A DNA stretch of 64,000 nt from Flavobacteriales bacterium (lineage in GTDB: Bacteria > Bacteroidota > Bacteroidia > Flavobacteriales_D > UBA2798), in NCBI GenBank assembly GCA_019694795.1, contig JAIBBF010000007.1, forward strand, positions 1-64,000. The letters are read 5' to 3'. Of this stretch, positions 26,501-35,479 are shown piece after piece. How positions within the stretch are numbered: the stretch's first letter is position 1; the number at the start of each line of letters is the position of its first letter. The position numbers and the translations under genes are program-made. The notes under the pieces were generated by a model. It made no database searches. It saw only the letters and a program-made list of their open reading frames with translations, and had not been told where the DNA came from.

Positions 26501-29500
26501 ATATTTTTCAGCTGGCTTTTTGCTTTTTGCCTGTTTGTAAACATCAATTGCCTGATCCCATTGTGAAGCAGCAAAGGCAGCATCCGCCTGGGCAATTAAA
26601 TCTTTATATTCCTGATCTAAACGCGCCTGTTCATCTTTCGCTCTGATTTCATCTTTCTTTTTATTGGCAGCTGCAATCTGATCTTTTGGGTATTGTTCAT
26701 TCGGTTTTAATGCAAGCGCTGCATTGTATTCCTGAATGGCTTCATCATAGGAAGCTGATTTGAAGAACTTGTCGGCCTCAGTTATTTTTTTCAAATACTC
26801 TTCCTCAAGTTTCTTCTTGTTATTTTCTAAGTCTTTTTGTTCCTGAATTTTTGCATTCGCTTTTGCAATTTGATCATCCGGATAGGTTTCTGTACCAATT
26901 ATTTTTTTCGCCGCCTCATAGAGTGGGATAGAAGCAGACCATTGTGCAGCGTTAAATGCGGCATCTGCTTTTTTAATGGCCTCATTGTATTGTGAGCGTA
27001 ATGCTTCGTTTTGTTTTTTCTCGTCGATTTTCTTTTGGGCCTCGGCAGAACGTTCCTTGGGATAGGATTGGTCCTTCATGATGTTGGCAGCACGATCGTA
27101 ATATCCTTTAGCATCTTCATAATTACCGGCATTAAATTCTTTGTCGGCAAAAGCGATCATATCATCATACATCCGTTTTTTATCTGCGAACTTTTTGTCT
27201 TTTTCCTGACGTGCTTTTTCGAGATAATCCGACGCATTTTTATCGTTGGGCGTATAGGTTAAAGCTTCTTCGAAACGCGAGATTGCCAAATCAAATTCTC
27301 CGGCATTATAATGCGTCATTCCTGCATCAAATGCGGCTTTCGATTTCGCTTTCTTTTCATTTTCGGATGCAATTTGCGCTGCTTGTTCATTTTTCTTTTG
27401 TGTGGCAATTGCAATTTGATCTTTTGGTGTTTTTTCGCTGGGTTTAACTTTTAACGCATTATTATAATTTTCGATGGCTTTATCCCAATTACCTGCATTG
27501 AAATCGGCATCTGCTTTAGCCATAAATTCAACAAATTCCTGATCCTTTTTTGCGAGGGCTTCATTCTCTGCCTTTTTGGCTTTGGCTTTCGCAATTTGAT
27601 CGGCAGGGTATTTTTCATTGGCTTTAATTCCCAATGCCGAAGTATAAGCACTAATGGCACTATTCCAATCGCCACTATCAAATGCCACATCTCCCTGCTG
27701 AATAAATTCCTTGTATTTCGCTTCTTGTTCCTCTTTCGATTTGAGTGCTAATTCTTCGTCGTTTTTGGTTTTTCGAACGGCATCCAGTTTAGCCTGATAT
27801 TCCGGTTTCGGATCTAGTCCAATAGCCTCTTCATAGAATTTAATAGCGTCGTCGTATTTTTTCTGAGGAACCAAAGCATCTGCTTTTGCTACCAGATCTT
27901 TTGCTTTTTTAACCAGCGCTTCTTTGTCGAGCAGTTCCTGTTTCTTCTGTTTGGCCTGGTCGATGAGTTCTTGGGGACGACTCTCGCTGGGTTTTAATTT
28001 TTTAGCAGCTTCAAGTGTTGCAATGGCTTTATCAAATTCGGATGCATTCAATTCGGTTTCTCCCTGGCGCATCAGATCCTGATACTGTTTTTCGAGTGCA
28101 GCATTTTTTTCTGCATCCGCTTTTTTCTGTTTAGCCAGATTAATCTGATCGGTCGGATATTTTTCTCCGGGTTTAAGTCCAAGTGCGGAGGTATAGTCGG
28201 CAATGGCTTTATCGTATTCGCCTGCATTTAGATTAGCATCTGCTTTTGCAATCAGGTCCTGATATTGTTTTTCTTTAGCTTCTTTTTCTTTGTTGGCTAA
28301 TTCAGCATCATCCTTCGCTTTTTTAGCTGCATCGAGTTTCTTTTGGTATTCAGAATTGTTATCAAGATTTAGAGCTTCCTGGTAGAGCGCAATGGCATCA
28401 TCGTATTTTTTCTGAGGCAAGAATGCATCAGCTTTGGCAACAAGTTCTTTGGCCTTTTTAATATTGGCTTCTTTGTCGAGCGCTTCTTGTTTTTTCGCTT
28501 TTGCCTGTTCAATCATTTCCTGTGGCTTGGTAGCATCAGGCTTTACTTTTAAAGCAGCTTCATAACCGCTTATGGCTTTGTCCCATTGTGATGCAGTAAA
28601 ATCGGCATCTGCAATTTTCATTAATTCAGTATACTGCTTTTCAATAGCAGCATTTTTTTCTTTGTCGGCCGCTTCCTGCTTCTTTTGTTTGGCCAGGTCG
28701 ATCATTTCCTGGGGTTTACTTTCAGCGGGTTTGAACTTTTTAGCTGCTTCAAAGGAGGCAATCGCTTTATCCCATTGTTGGGCATTTAAATCGGTTTCAC
28801 CTTGCTTCATTAAATCAGCATACTGCTTTTCGGTAGCGGCATTTTTTTCTGCTTCAGCTTTTTTCTGTTTGGCTAGAGCAATCTGATCGGCAGGATATTT
28901 TTCAGAGGGACGCAAAGCTTGTGCTTTCGTGTAGGCTTCAATGGCTTTGTCCCAATTACTTCCGTTAAGTTCATTATCACCTTGGGTGATTAAATCGATA
29001 TACTCTTTATTCGCTTTGTCTAAATTCGCTTTATCGGCTTTTGCTTTATCCAGTTTAGCTTGAACGGCAGGATCTTTTTTAATATCCAATGCCGAGGTGT
29101 AATTGCTTATGGCATCGTCGAGTTTCTTAGCCGTTACGGCATCGTCACCTTTTTTAACGAAGGCAAGGAATTCCTGATTTTTTTTATCGGCATTCGTTTT
29201 GGATTCCTGGGCTTTTGCAATTAAATCCTTTGGTTCCTGTTCAGTTGGTTTTATTTTCTGCGCTTCGGTATATTTTTTTATCGCATCGTCATATTTCCCC
29301 TCATCAAAGAATTTATTTCCGTCGTTAATGGCCGTTGAATAATTTTTATCCTTTTCCATTTCTGCATTGATCAACTTATCAATTTCAGCGATCTTTTGCG
29401 GTGGAAGCGGTTCATTGGGTTTTAGTTTGCCGGCCTCCTGATAATTTAATTTGGCAGTAGCATAATCCTTTTGTTTAAAGGCGGCATCTGCTGCTGTGAT

Positions 29501-30232
29501 TTTCTCCTGGTATTGTTTATCTATTCCCTTTGATGCTTCTAATTCGGCTTGTTTCTTTTTGGCATCATCCAATTTAGCAACTACTGCCGGATCATTTTTA
29601 ATGGCAATGGCTTCGGTATACTTGGTAATGGCAGTTGTATAATCTTTTTTTGTTCCAGCGGCATCACCTTCCTGCACCAGCTTTGCAAATTTGGCATCCG
29701 CTTCGGCAGCACCTTTTTGTTTTTCTTCAATTTTCTTAATGATTTTCGCGAGCTCTGAATTATACGCTTCAACCACTTTAAAATCCCAGTTAACATCCTC
29801 CTCGCGTTTGTCATAACGGATAATTCCCGTCGGCTTGTTGGCTAAAGGGGAATAATCCACTCCTTCTACGATGGGAACCATCGACATATCCAACGGAAAT
29901 CCATATCCTTCTTCCGGAATGTGTGCAGGAGGAATGTTGGTCAGGTCGACCTCCACATACCGGGTGTAAAATCCGGAAATGGTAAATGAAATTTTGTATT
30001 TGGCATCAAGTTCAATTGGATTCAGCTTCACTTTACCGTTGGAACCTGTCGTTTTGGTTTCTACTACTGAACCATTTTTTTCAACCGTAACTGTAACACC
30101 CCCCATCGGAGCGCCGGTCATTTTGTTCACCACTTTGGGGTTATCGAAAATCGCCGGTGGTTTTTCCTGGGCATAGGAAGTAAATGCAAGGAAAATACCA
30201 AGCACCGCTAAATTATGAGCAAGCCATTTCAT
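23564..30232 (-). CDS. Giant exported repeat protein: 24 TPR-like repeats plus 54-residue tandem repeats
   Basis: About 2,222 residues from the ATG at 30232, whose signal peptide ends FLAFTSYAQ; an ATG at 30259 adds 9 residues. A carboxypeptidase-regulatory-like domain covers about 25-110. I count 24 repeats of 56-65 residues, each like a short TPR plus a charged linker (pattern YDKAIxxYTxAxxLKPxExYPxDQI, then K/E-rich helix). A transition segment follows, then five 54-residue repeats (LTQDNYTLTDQLAQEDIIRQ...), and a short domain with TNRTGNSYFKDGKPI at the end. There is no T9SS sorting domain and no OmpA domain. It is probably a periplasmic or envelope-spanning scaffold. Function unknown. 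Confidence 0.93.
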   Translation of the reverse strand: MKWLAHNLAVLGIFLAFTSYAQEKPPAIFDNPKVVNKMTGAPMGGVTVTVEKNGSVVETKTTGSNGKVKLNPIELDAKYKISFTISGFYTRYVEVDLTNIPPAHIPEEGYGFPLDMSMVPIVEGVDYSPLANKPTGIIRYDKREEDVNWDFKVVEAYNSELAKIIKKIEEKQKGAAEADAKFAKLVQEGDAAGTKKDYTTAITKYTEAIAIKNDPAVVAKLDDAKKKQAELEASKGIDKQYQEKITAADAAFKQKDYATAKLNYQEAGKLKPNEPLPPQKIAEIDKLINAEMEKDKNYSTAINDGNKFFDEGKYDDAIKKYTEAQKIKPTEQEPKDLIAKAQESKTNADKKNQEFLAFVKKGDDAVTAKKLDDAISNYTSALDIKKDPAVQAKLDKAKADKANLDKANKEYIDLITQGDNELNGSNWDKAIEAYTKAQALRPSEKYPADQIALAKQKKAEAEKNAATEKQYADLMKQGETDLNAQQWDKAIASFEAAKKFKPAESKPQEMIDLAKQKKQEAADKEKNAAIEKQYTELMKIADADFTASQWDKAISGYEAALKVKPDATKPQEMIEQAKAKKQEALDKEANIKKAKELVAKADAFLPQKKYDDAIALYQEALNLDNNSEYQKKLDAAKKAKDDAELANKEKEAKEKQYQDLIAKADANLNAGEYDKAIADYTSALGLKPGEKYPTDQINLAKQKKADAEKNAALEKQYQDLMRQGETELNASEFDKAIATLEAAKKLKPSESRPQELIDQAKQKKQELLDKEALVKKAKDLVAKADALVPQKKYDDAIKFYEEAIGLDPKPEYQAKLDAVRKTKNDEELALKSKEEQEAKYKEFIQQGDVAFDSGDWNSAISAYTSALGIKANEKYPADQIAKAKAKKAENEALAKKDQEFVEFMAKADADFNAGNWDKAIENYNNALKVKPSEKTPKDQIAIATQKKNEQAAQIASENEKKAKSKAAFDAGMTHYNAGEFDLAISRFEEALTYTPNDKNASDYLEKARQEKDKKFADKKRMYDDMIAFADKEFNAGNYEDAKGYYDRAANIMKDQSYPKERSAEAQKKIDEKKQNEALRSQYNEAIKKADAAFNAAQWSASIPLYEAAKKIIGTETYPDDQIAKANAKIQEQKDLENNKKKLEEEYLKKITEADKFFKSASYDEAIQEYNAALALKPNEQYPKDQIAAANKKKDEIRAKDEQARLDQEYKDLIAQADAAFAASQWDQAIDVYKQAKSKKPAEKYPDDQIAKANQKKAEEAANAANNAKLEEQKRKYQAKVEEADRAFNSEQYEESKKIYAEAMKIKPDETYPQEMIDKANIRLKEISQGEIKKQYDLIIAQADKDFDAGNYADAKMYYERAIKLNATDQHPKNRIEEINKKLNDKLAEEEKRKKYDAIVKRADGELGKNDFDKSIASYNEALGIYPSEQYPKDKIEEAKRLKDELAAKASAKEKYQIEYNKGMNEFNAGAFDKAIVHFEKALEAIPGDKDATKMLEKSREELENKKAFFENQYKAIIAAADENFNNSKWSDAKDLYKRALTFKPNEQYPKDQLEKIKSKENAQQGASDYNKIIAEANKNFNTKNYTEARDLYVKASDLQPTIEYPKKRIKEIDALLGGNSNNSNNQGFNQQKVQNQGNNAPVLKESYYGNPVDIDIKEAQALMAKTKSELDEARWSSSEDEKLAVDEQNRIATNKQDERRIENDQNFTVVEESFETYSEEGEKKRADNVSGYANLKEQREVANSELSGSRNEVLLENSRVYEQMKTDYVYSEVGTDMIRRQNVRDIGDQKEDIYTTETTLEGNATEKRYSSSEQLTQDNYRLTDQLAQEDIIRQEKHMNLSDFKEQRYEMEGTLEGNATEKRLDNSEKLTQDNYTLTDQLAQEDIIRQEKEQNISQFKEDRYNQESTLEGTATEKRLGTSEKLTQDNYTLTDQLAQEDIIRQEKEQNISQFKEDRYNQESTLEGSATEKRYSTSEKLTQDNYTLTDQLAQEDIIRQEKHMNLSDFKEQRYEMEGTLEGNATEKRLGTSEKLTQDNYTLTDQLAQEDIIRQEKEQNIAQVKEDRYNTESTLEGNATEKRQGTKDQLTEELIQRENHYADMGQNAGENNKKLQEEKDFRNLKEEEISSHGDLVRDNNQEKLENTKYQTNDPFSGNTARLVSEKSFQKNDGQGRPLEITIQRMVRDGENLHEYLMITNRTGNSYFKDGKPISETQFSVETAVPKE
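23981..24790 (-). repeat. Five tandem 162-bp units inside the giant repeat gene
   Basis: Units on the minus strand are 24790-24629, 24628-24467, 24466-24305, 24304-24143 and 24142-23981. The register is exact: the CAG of the TCAG or TTAA motif recurs every 162 bases. Two unit types alternate by an internal segment: HMNLSDFKEQRYEMEG in units 1 and 4, and EQNIxQxKEDRYNxES in units 2, 3 and 5. Imperfect partial copies flank the array on both sides. Confidence 0.95.
25340..29700 (-). repeat. 24 tandem TPR-like protein repeats of about 170-200 bp
   Basis: At the protein level the units begin with a [KQ]-x-[LI]-x-x-[GA]-D-x-x-[FL] helix and carry a [YW]-[DN]-[KD]-A-I core. Copies at DNA level are far more diverged than the 162-bp array. 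Boundaries are approximate. Some neighbouring pairs (for example repeats 8-10 and 5-7) look like duplicated blocks. Confidence 0.8.
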
Positions 30233-30307
30233 CGATCGATTTTTCTTCTGTACACCCATTCAAGCCAAAGGTTGAGCCTACCTTACAAATATCGTTAAAA
30301 ATTGCAT

Positions 30308-30315
30308 TAGATTCG
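30308..30315 (+). promoter_or_regulatory. Possible -7 promoter element (TAGATTCG) for the FAD oxidoreductase
   Basis: One mismatch to TAnnTTTG, 24 bases before the ATG at 30340. No convincing -33 element. Confidence 0.3.
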
Positions 30316-30339
30316 CCTTTAGGACTAATAACAAAGACC

Positions 30340-31455
30340 ATGCAATTAAGTTACTGGGAGAAAAAGCGATTTTTTGATGGCATCGATGTGGCCATCATCG
30401 GAAGTGGTATTGTAGGACTTTCTGCAGCCATTGAACTGAAACGGACTGCGCCCAATAAAAAAATAGTGGTTCTTGAACGAGGATTCCTGCCCTATGGAGC
30501 CAGTACCAGAAATGCGGGATTTGCATGCTTTGGAAGTATAACTGAATTGGAGGAGGACCTACTTTCGGTAGGCGAACAAGAGACCTTTGCATTGGTGGAA
30601 CGTCGTTATAAAGGATTGGTTAATTTGCGTCAATTACTTGGCGATCATTCCATTGGATTGGAACGGAAAGGTGGATATGAAGTGTTTTCTTCGGAAGAAG
30701 AATGGGAAAAGGCGAGAACCAGAATTCCCTATTTCAATCAGCTTTTAGCAAATGGCATTGGGGAAAAAGTGTATTCTGAATTTACTTCATTGGAATCCCA
30801 GTTTGGTTTTTCGGGATTTAAGGGTGCTATTTTAAACCAATTCGAAGCCCAAATTGATACCGGAGAAATGATGGCTAATCTATTGCGACTTGCCCAAAAA
30901 GAGGGAATCATCATTTTAAACGGAATTCAGGTAGAGGACCTGGATGGTCAACGGATTATTACCCGGGATTTCGATTTTAAGGTGGGACAGGTTTTAATTA
31001 CGACCAATGGCTTCGCCCGCCAATTAATTCCTGAATTGAATGTAGACCCTGCCAGAGCACAAGTATTGGTTACGGAAGAAATACCGGGACTAAAACTGGA
31101 AGGAACATTTCATTATCAGAAAGGTTATTATTACTTCAGAAATATTGGGAAAAGGATCCTGTTGGGTGGCGGTAGAAATCTCGATTTCGAAGGCGAAAAA
31201 AGCACAGAAATGATTCAGACTTCCAGAATTCAGGAAGCGCTGGAAGAATTGCTTTATCAGCATATCATTCCTTATGAAAAACCTAACATCGAAATGCGTT
31301 GGAGTGGGGTAATGGGAGTTGGAGAAAAACGGTCACCGATTGTTAAGCAACTTAATGCACATCAATTCTGTGCAGTGCGAATGGGAGGAATGGGTGTGGC
31401 AATTGGAACCTTAGTAGGAAAAGATATTGCAACCTTAATGTTATCCGCAAATTAA
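30340..31455 (+). CDS. FAD-dependent amine/amino-acid oxidoreductase (DAO family)
   Basis: A 371-residue enzyme from the ATG at 30340. The frame extends back to 30184, but that would read through the start of the divergent giant gene. The dinucleotide-binding motif DVAIIGSGIVGLSAAIELKR is near residues 15-35, the second FAD contact is VLERGFLPYGASTRNAGF, and the C-terminal MRWSGVMGVGEKRSPIV plus GMGVAIGT complete the D-amino-acid-oxidase fold. The substrate is probably a secondary amine or amino acid, not resolvable here. It is a single gene with a 4-base convergent overlap with the membrane protein ending at 31452. Confidence 0.9.
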   Translation: MQLSYWEKKRFFDGIDVAIIGSGIVGLSAAIELKRTAPNKKIVVLERGFLPYGASTRNAGFACFGSITELEEDLLSVGEQETFALVERRYKGLVNLRQLLGDHSIGLERKGGYEVFSSEEEWEKARTRIPYFNQLLANGIGEKVYSEFTSLESQFGFSGFKGAILNQFEAQIDTGEMMANLLRLAQKEGIIILNGIQVEDLDGQRIITRDFDFKVGQVLITTNGFARQLIPELNVDPARAQVLVTEEIPGLKLEGTFHYQKGYYYFRNIGKRILLGGGRNLDFEGEKSTEMIQTSRIQEALEELLYQHIIPYEKPNIEMRWSGVMGVGEKRSPIVKQLNAHQFCAVRMGGMGVAIGTLVGKDIATLMLSAN

Positions 31456-32054
31456 AATAACCAGCGTAAGGAAGCATAAGTCAGGAAGTCGAATACAGCC
31501 GACAAACTGAATAGCAAAATGAAATTATAAATACCATTGCCCGGCTCATTTTCTCTTTGGTATTTCCACACAATTGAAACACCAGTTAATCCGCAAATCC
31601 AGTAGCTAAATGCGGAGAGAGGCACCTCGGTTTTTCCCAGGAAATTACCCGGTAAAAAAATTAAGGTTGCAATTAAAAACAGATTAAACATCATCCATTG
31701 CCGACCCCATTCTTTGGGTGTTTTCATATAGGATTTCACAAAAGTGAAAAGGTGAAAAACACTGGCAATGATTAAAAGCACATAGGAAAAAAAAGCAAAT
31801 CCAAAGGTATTGTCGCCCACCTGCATCATGTCCGCCCAGGCGCTGATTCCCAATGAGGATGTTAATGAAATTAAAGCAAAACGTTCAGAATCTTTTTGCG
31901 ACTGAAGTGCAAAATAAATTCCAATACCGGTTAATGCAATGGCATCAATGTAAATGGGCGGAATAAATTTTCCGGGTTGTCCCAATAAATTTGCTATTCC
32001 AAAAACAACAAACGTTAAAAGGGCAGAAATGGCAATTTTGAATGATTTTCTCAT
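31452..32054 (-). CDS. Multi-pass membrane protein of unknown function
   Basis: A 200-residue hydrophobic protein with about six membrane segments (for example ISALLTFVVFGIANLLG and FFSYVLLIIASVFHLFTF). A short charged loop (KSYMKTPKEWGRQ) lies in the middle. No catalytic motif or family is recognised. It starts on the last base of the lipoprotein gene (32054), so the two form an operon with probable translational coupling, and its end overlaps the FAD gene on the other strand by 4 bases. Confidence 0.75.
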   Translation of the reverse strand: MRKSFKIAISALLTFVVFGIANLLGQPGKFIPPIYIDAIALTGIGIYFALQSQKDSERFALISLTSSLGISAWADMMQVGDNTFGFAFFSYVLLIIASVFHLFTFVKSYMKTPKEWGRQWMMFNLFLIATLIFLPGNFLGKTEVPLSAFSYWICGLTGVSIVWKYQRENEPGNGIYNFILLFSLSAVFDFLTYASLRWLF

Positions 32055-32662
32055 TAGAATCCCCAGGAGAAATTATCGATGTACACTTTATTGAGCGAAT
32101 CCATTTTATCTTCTTTCACAAAGTGATCGTTTAATTCGACAACAGTGGTAGGTTCATAATGATTTTTTCTCCATTCATGATAGATAGCTACCGTTCCAAC
32201 TACTCCATCTTTATAACGAATAATCATATCATATTTGCCGGAAGGAGTGGTGCGTAATTCCAATAGTTCCCCGGCAAAATCATTGGTGACTTTAAACACG
32301 CCATCAATTTTTGCAATGTTCAATACGCGGAAATCCGGTGAATACACATTTGCTTTTGCTTCAACCAAAAATCCTTCATTCCAATTACCACTTCGGTGAT
32401 TCATAAAAACCCGAAAACGATCATGTCCGCACAATGGATTTTTCAACGAATCCGGTTTAGAAGGATCAAGGTTTATATCACATAATCCAACACCGCTCAT
32501 AATGGAAACCACCACCGTGTCCTGATATTCGGGATAGGATAAATCAATCAGAATTTTTTCAGAAGCGAAGGTGTCGACAGGAATAACATTCTTTTTTTCT
32601 TCACTGGTGCAGGAAGAAAATGCTACGATAAAGGCAAGGCAGAATAAAAGTGGTGCTTTCAT
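32054..32662 (-). CDS. Lipoprotein of unknown function
   Basis: A 202-residue lipoprotein with signal LFCLAFIVAFSSC, lipidated Cys near 18, and a polar CTSEEKKN start to the mature part. The rest is beta-rich and has Cys residues at VGLCDIN and NPLCGHDRF that might pair. No known domain is recognised. An exact TATTTTTG promoter lies 4 bases before its ATG, so the mRNA may be leaderless. It is followed without a gap by the membrane protein at 31452, which may work with it in the envelope. Confidence 0.82.
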   Translation of the reverse strand: MKAPLLFCLAFIVAFSSCTSEEKKNVIPVDTFASEKILIDLSYPEYQDTVVVSIMSGVGLCDINLDPSKPDSLKNPLCGHDRFRVFMNHRSGNWNEGFLVEAKANVYSPDFRVLNIAKIDGVFKVTNDFAGELLELRTTPSGKYDMIIRYKDGVVGTVAIYHEWRKNHYEPTTVVELNDHFVKEDKMDSLNKVYIDNFSWGF

Positions 32663-32666
32663 AATG

Positions 32667-32674
32667 CAAAAATA
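32667..32674 (-). promoter_or_regulatory. -7 promoter element (TATTTTTG) with 4-base spacer to ATG
   Basis: An exact TAnnTTTG match on the minus strand followed by CATT and the ATG at 32662. The distance places the likely transcription start at or within a few bases of the start codon. Confidence 0.55.
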
Positions 32675-32677
32675 CCA

Positions 32678-33307
32678 TTAGAAATGATATTGAAAGCCTA
32701 GTTGAACACCGATTTGATGGGAATATATCTCCAGATTCTGACTTTCTTTTAAAGCCGCAAGGTTTTGTCGCCACCCGAAACCAAAATTAAGCGCTGCCTG
32801 ATCCGAAAACTGGATAAGGATTCCTCCTCCGATTCCTGCATAAAATCCACTATAACCCGATGTATACTTTGGAGCAATTAAAGGATCTGTTTCCTGATAG
32901 TATTTTCCTTTTGCCTGAATGCTGTTCACGGCAGATAGTGAAAAATAGGGTGTAAAGCGATTAATTTCATTGGGAAAACGAAAAATAAAATCGACAGGAA
33001 TTTCAATCATTTGATGATCGGAATAGGGATAATAACCAGTTGTGGAAATATGGTTTAATTGAAAATAGTCAACCCCCGACTGAATAGAAATCTCTTCGCT
33101 AATGTTCGTTCCAATACGCAATCCGCCACCAGGAGTATAGGTGCTAAAACGGAAATTTCCTTCTCCAAAAGTAAAAGCATCGCCATTTGCCTTAATCAGG
33201 AAATAGACATTTCCGGCTTTTTTAGAGGCTGCATCACAAAAGCATTTTTGAGCATTTGCCTGTGGGATGAATGCTGCTAATAGAAATATGCCAAGAACTA
33301 AGCGCAT
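32678..33307 (-). CDS. Outer-membrane beta-barrel protein (PorT/OmpW-like fold)
   Basis: A 209-residue protein from the ATG at 33307 with signal peptide MRLVLGIFLLAAFIPQANAQ; the frame also opens at 33385 but that adds a non-signal N-terminus. Alternating hydrophobic strands (FSTYTPGGGLRIGTNISEEI, FTPYFSLSAV, GFYAGIGGGILIQFSDQAAL) and the terminal aromatic LGFQYHF are typical of small outer-membrane barrels. Two Cys lie just after the signal (QKCFCDAASKK). Transport or structural role unknown. It sits 15 bases before the lipoprotein gene, which has its own promoter within that gap. Confidence 0.82.
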   Translation of the reverse strand: MRLVLGIFLLAAFIPQANAQKCFCDAASKKAGNVYFLIKANGDAFTFGEGNFRFSTYTPGGGLRIGTNISEEISIQSGVDYFQLNHISTTGYYPYSDHQMIEIPVDFIFRFPNEINRFTPYFSLSAVNSIQAKGKYYQETDPLIAPKYTSGYSGFYAGIGGGILIQFSDQAALNFGFGWRQNLAALKESQNLEIYSHQIGVQLGFQYHF

Positions 33308-33505
33308 AAAAGTTGAACTTAAAAAGAGGATAAAATGTTGCTTATTGGTCCAACTAAAAAGGGCACAAAGGACCCAAAATTCCATAAATCACCCCTTCGG
33401 GTGAAGAATTAAATTTAATTGATTAACAATCGTTTATAGTTATTAACAATTTATCAATTAATGTTAGTAACTATTTAATTCGACTGAATATCAAGGTGTC
33501 GGAAA
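33308..33505. other. AT-rich intergenic region
   Basis: About 200 bases between the HMG-CoA-lyase-like gene and the beta-barrel gene, very AT-rich (TTAATTGATTAACAATC and similar). No exact promoter element, terminator or small gene was identified. Confidence 0.4.
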
Positions 33506-34363
33506 TCAATGGAAAATCCTACTTGAATCGATCAATGTTTGATTAAAATGATCGTTATTGATTCCGGTTGAAATGTGATGCACGTTAAAATAGCCGATCA
33601 TTTTTTCGGTGGGCATGTTGCCGGTTAAATCATCTTTAGCCATGGGACAACCACCAAAGCCTTTGATGGCCCCATCAAATCTTCTGCAACCTGCTTGATA
33701 GGCAGCAGCAACTTTTTCTTCCCAGGTATCGGGAGTAGTATGCAAATGCGCTCCAAATTCAACCTCGGGTAGGGCGGGAATCAACGAACGAAATAAATAA
33801 TCGATGTTTTGCGGATCAGATACACCAATGGTATCGGAAAGCGCAAGGATTTTTACACCGAGTTCGCGATAAAGTTTTTCGCACCATTCCATTGCAATTT
33901 CTGCATTCCAGGTATCGCCATACGGATTACCGAAGGCCATTGAAATATATACGACCAGCTCCTTGTTTGTTTTGAGGCAAAGATTTTGAATTTCTTTAAC
34001 CCTATCGAGCGATTCCGCAATGGAACTATTGGTATTACGTTGTTGAAATGTTTCTGAAATTGAAAATGGAAATCCCAGGTATTTAATTTCATTAAAACGG
34101 CAGGCATCTTCAGCACCGCGAACATTGGCGATAATTGCAAGTAGTTTTGAAGGTCCGCTTAAATCCAAACCAGCCAACACTTCTGCCGTATCGGCCATTT
34201 GGGGAATGGCTTTTGGACTAACAAAACTGCCAAAATCAACAGTGTTGAAATTACACTTTAAAATGCTGTTGATATAAGCGATTTTTTCTGCGGTTGGAAC
34301 AAATTCTTTCATTCCCTGCATAGCGTCGCGTGGACACTCAACGAGTTTAACTGCAGTATTCAT
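33506..34363 (-). CDS. Hydroxymethylglutaryl-CoA lyase-family protein
   Basis: A 285-residue TIM-barrel enzyme. [10 protein letters not shown] at the N-terminus carries the catalytic Arg-Asp pair, FGAHLHTTP the metal-binding His pair, and [17 protein letters not shown] the active-site Cys loop of HMG-CoA lyase, which splits HMG-CoA to acetyl-CoA and acetoacetate in leucine degradation. The ATG at 34363 overlaps the pyrD stop as ATGA; an ATG at 34378 would add five residues. The operon link to pyrD is by position only; the pathways are unrelated. No other leucine-degradation gene adjoins it. Confidence 0.88.
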   Translation of the reverse strand: MNTAVKLVECPRDAMQGMKEFVPTAEKIAYINSILKCNFNTVDFGSFVSPKAIPQMADTAEVLAGLDLSGPSKLLAIIANVRGAEDACRFNEIKYLGFPFSISETFQQRNTNSSIAESLDRVKEIQNLCLKTNKELVVYISMAFGNPYGDTWNAEIAMEWCEKLYRELGVKILALSDTIGVSDPQNIDYLFRSLIPALPEVEFGAHLHTTPDTWEEKVAAAYQAGCRRFDGAIKGFGGCPMAKDDLTGNMPTEKMIGYFNVHHISTGINNDHFNQTLIDSSRIFH

Positions 34364-35403
34364 GCTTGTTGTTTCCATTTTAAAATTCCCTTATTGATCT
34401 TTTTCATGAGTGATGGTCCTTCATAAATAAACCCGGTGTAAACTTGTACCAGACTTGCGCCGGCTTTTAGTTTTTCAATCGCATCTTCGGCGCTATGAAT
34501 TCCACCCACTCCAATAATTGGAAATGATCCGTTCGATTTTTTATGTAAATAAGAAATTACCTCTGTAGAACGTTGTTTTACGGGAAGACCACTTAATCCT
34601 CCTGCTCCGATTTCTTCTACTTTTTTAGGATCGGTTTTTAGCTTACTCCGATCGATGGTTGTATTGGTGGCAATAACACCGGCAATCTTCGTTTCATTTA
34701 CAATTTCTATGATATCATTCAATTGCTCATCACTTAAATCCGGTGCAATTTTCAGAAGGATGGGCTTTGGCTGTTGTTTTTGTTTATTTAAAGCCATTAA
34801 ACCATTTAACAGCTGCATTAAAGGTTCTTTTTCCTGCAGTTCACGTAATCCCGGAGTATTGGGAGAACTAACGTTTACAACGAAATAATCGACATAAGGA
34901 AATAAGGCCTCAAAGCAGATTTCATAATCTTTTCCTGCATCTTCATTGGGAGTCACTTTGTTTTTTCCAATATTACCACCAATGATAATTTTACCACTAC
35001 GTTTTTTTAAACGTTCTACCGCTTCGCTTACGCCTCCATTGTTAAAACCCATTCGGTTAATGAGACCGGAATCGAGTGGTAAGCGAAATAAACGGGGTTT
35101 AGGATTACCAGGTTGTGCTTTTGGAGTTAGCGTTCCAATTTCTACAAATCCAAAGCCCAGACATCCCAATTCTTCATATAAGCGCGCATCCTTATCAAAA
35201 CCTGCAGCCAGTCCTACGGGGTTCGGAAATTTAATTCCGAAAACTTCAGTTTCAAGCGCCGGATTTTTAACGCGGTAAATTGAACGAACGAGCGATTTCA
35301 TTCCCGGTATCCAAAGCGAAATCCGGATCAAACGAAAAACGGTGTGATGTATTTTTTCGGGATCGAAAAGAAAAAAAACAGGCTTTAAAAGGATCTTGTA
35401 CAT
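34360..35403 (-). CDS. pyrD: Dihydroorotate dehydrogenase (quinone), class 2
   Basis: A 347-residue flavoenzyme of pyrimidine synthesis. An N-terminal helical extension ([20 protein letters not shown]) marks the membrane-associated, quinone-using class 2. FMN-site motifs are [36 protein letters not shown], the catalytic serine in [12 protein letters not shown], and [11 protein letters not shown] near the end. An exact TATTTTTG promoter lies 15 bases before the ATG. It overlaps the HMG-CoA-lyase-like gene by 4 bases and is divergent from arfB. Confidence 0.97.
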   Translation of the reverse strand: MYKILLKPVFFLFDPEKIHHTVFRLIRISLWIPGMKSLVRSIYRVKNPALETEVFGIKFPNPVGLAAGFDKDARLYEELGCLGFGFVEIGTLTPKAQPGNPKPRLFRLPLDSGLINRMGFNNGGVSEAVERLKKRSGKIIIGGNIGKNKVTPNEDAGKDYEICFEALFPYVDYFVVNVSSPNTPGLRELQEKEPLMQLLNGLMALNKQKQQPKPILLKIAPDLSDEQLNDIIEIVNETKIAGVIATNTTIDRSKLKTDPKKVEEIGAGGLSGLPVKQRSTEVISYLHKKSNGSFPIIGVGGIHSAEDAIEKLKAGASLVQVYTGFIYEGPSLMKKINKGILKWKQQA

Positions 35404-35418
35404 GGTGCAAATTCAGTA

Positions 35419-35426
35419 CAAAAATA
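35419..35426 (-). promoter_or_regulatory. -7 promoter element (TATTTTTG) for pyrD
   Basis: An exact TAnnTTTG match on the minus strand, 15 bases before the pyrD ATG. Confidence 0.5.
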
Positions 35427-35467
35427 GCATTCCAACACCATTTTTTCGGGAAAAGCAGCAAATGATT

Positions 35468-35475
35468 TAGTTTTG
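35468..35475 (+). promoter_or_regulatory. -7 promoter element (TAGTTTTG) with 4-base spacer to arfB ATG
   Basis: An exact TAnnTTTG match followed by CAGG and the ATG at 35480. It predicts a leaderless or nearly leaderless arfB mRNA. Confidence 0.5.
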
Positions 35476-35479
35476 CAGG

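Noticed and set aside
30184-30339. Longer N-terminus of the FAD oxidoreductase from 30184
   Set aside because: It would overlap the signal peptide and start of the divergent giant gene and precede the family's usual start by 52 residues; the ATG at 30340 puts the FAD motif at the normal position.
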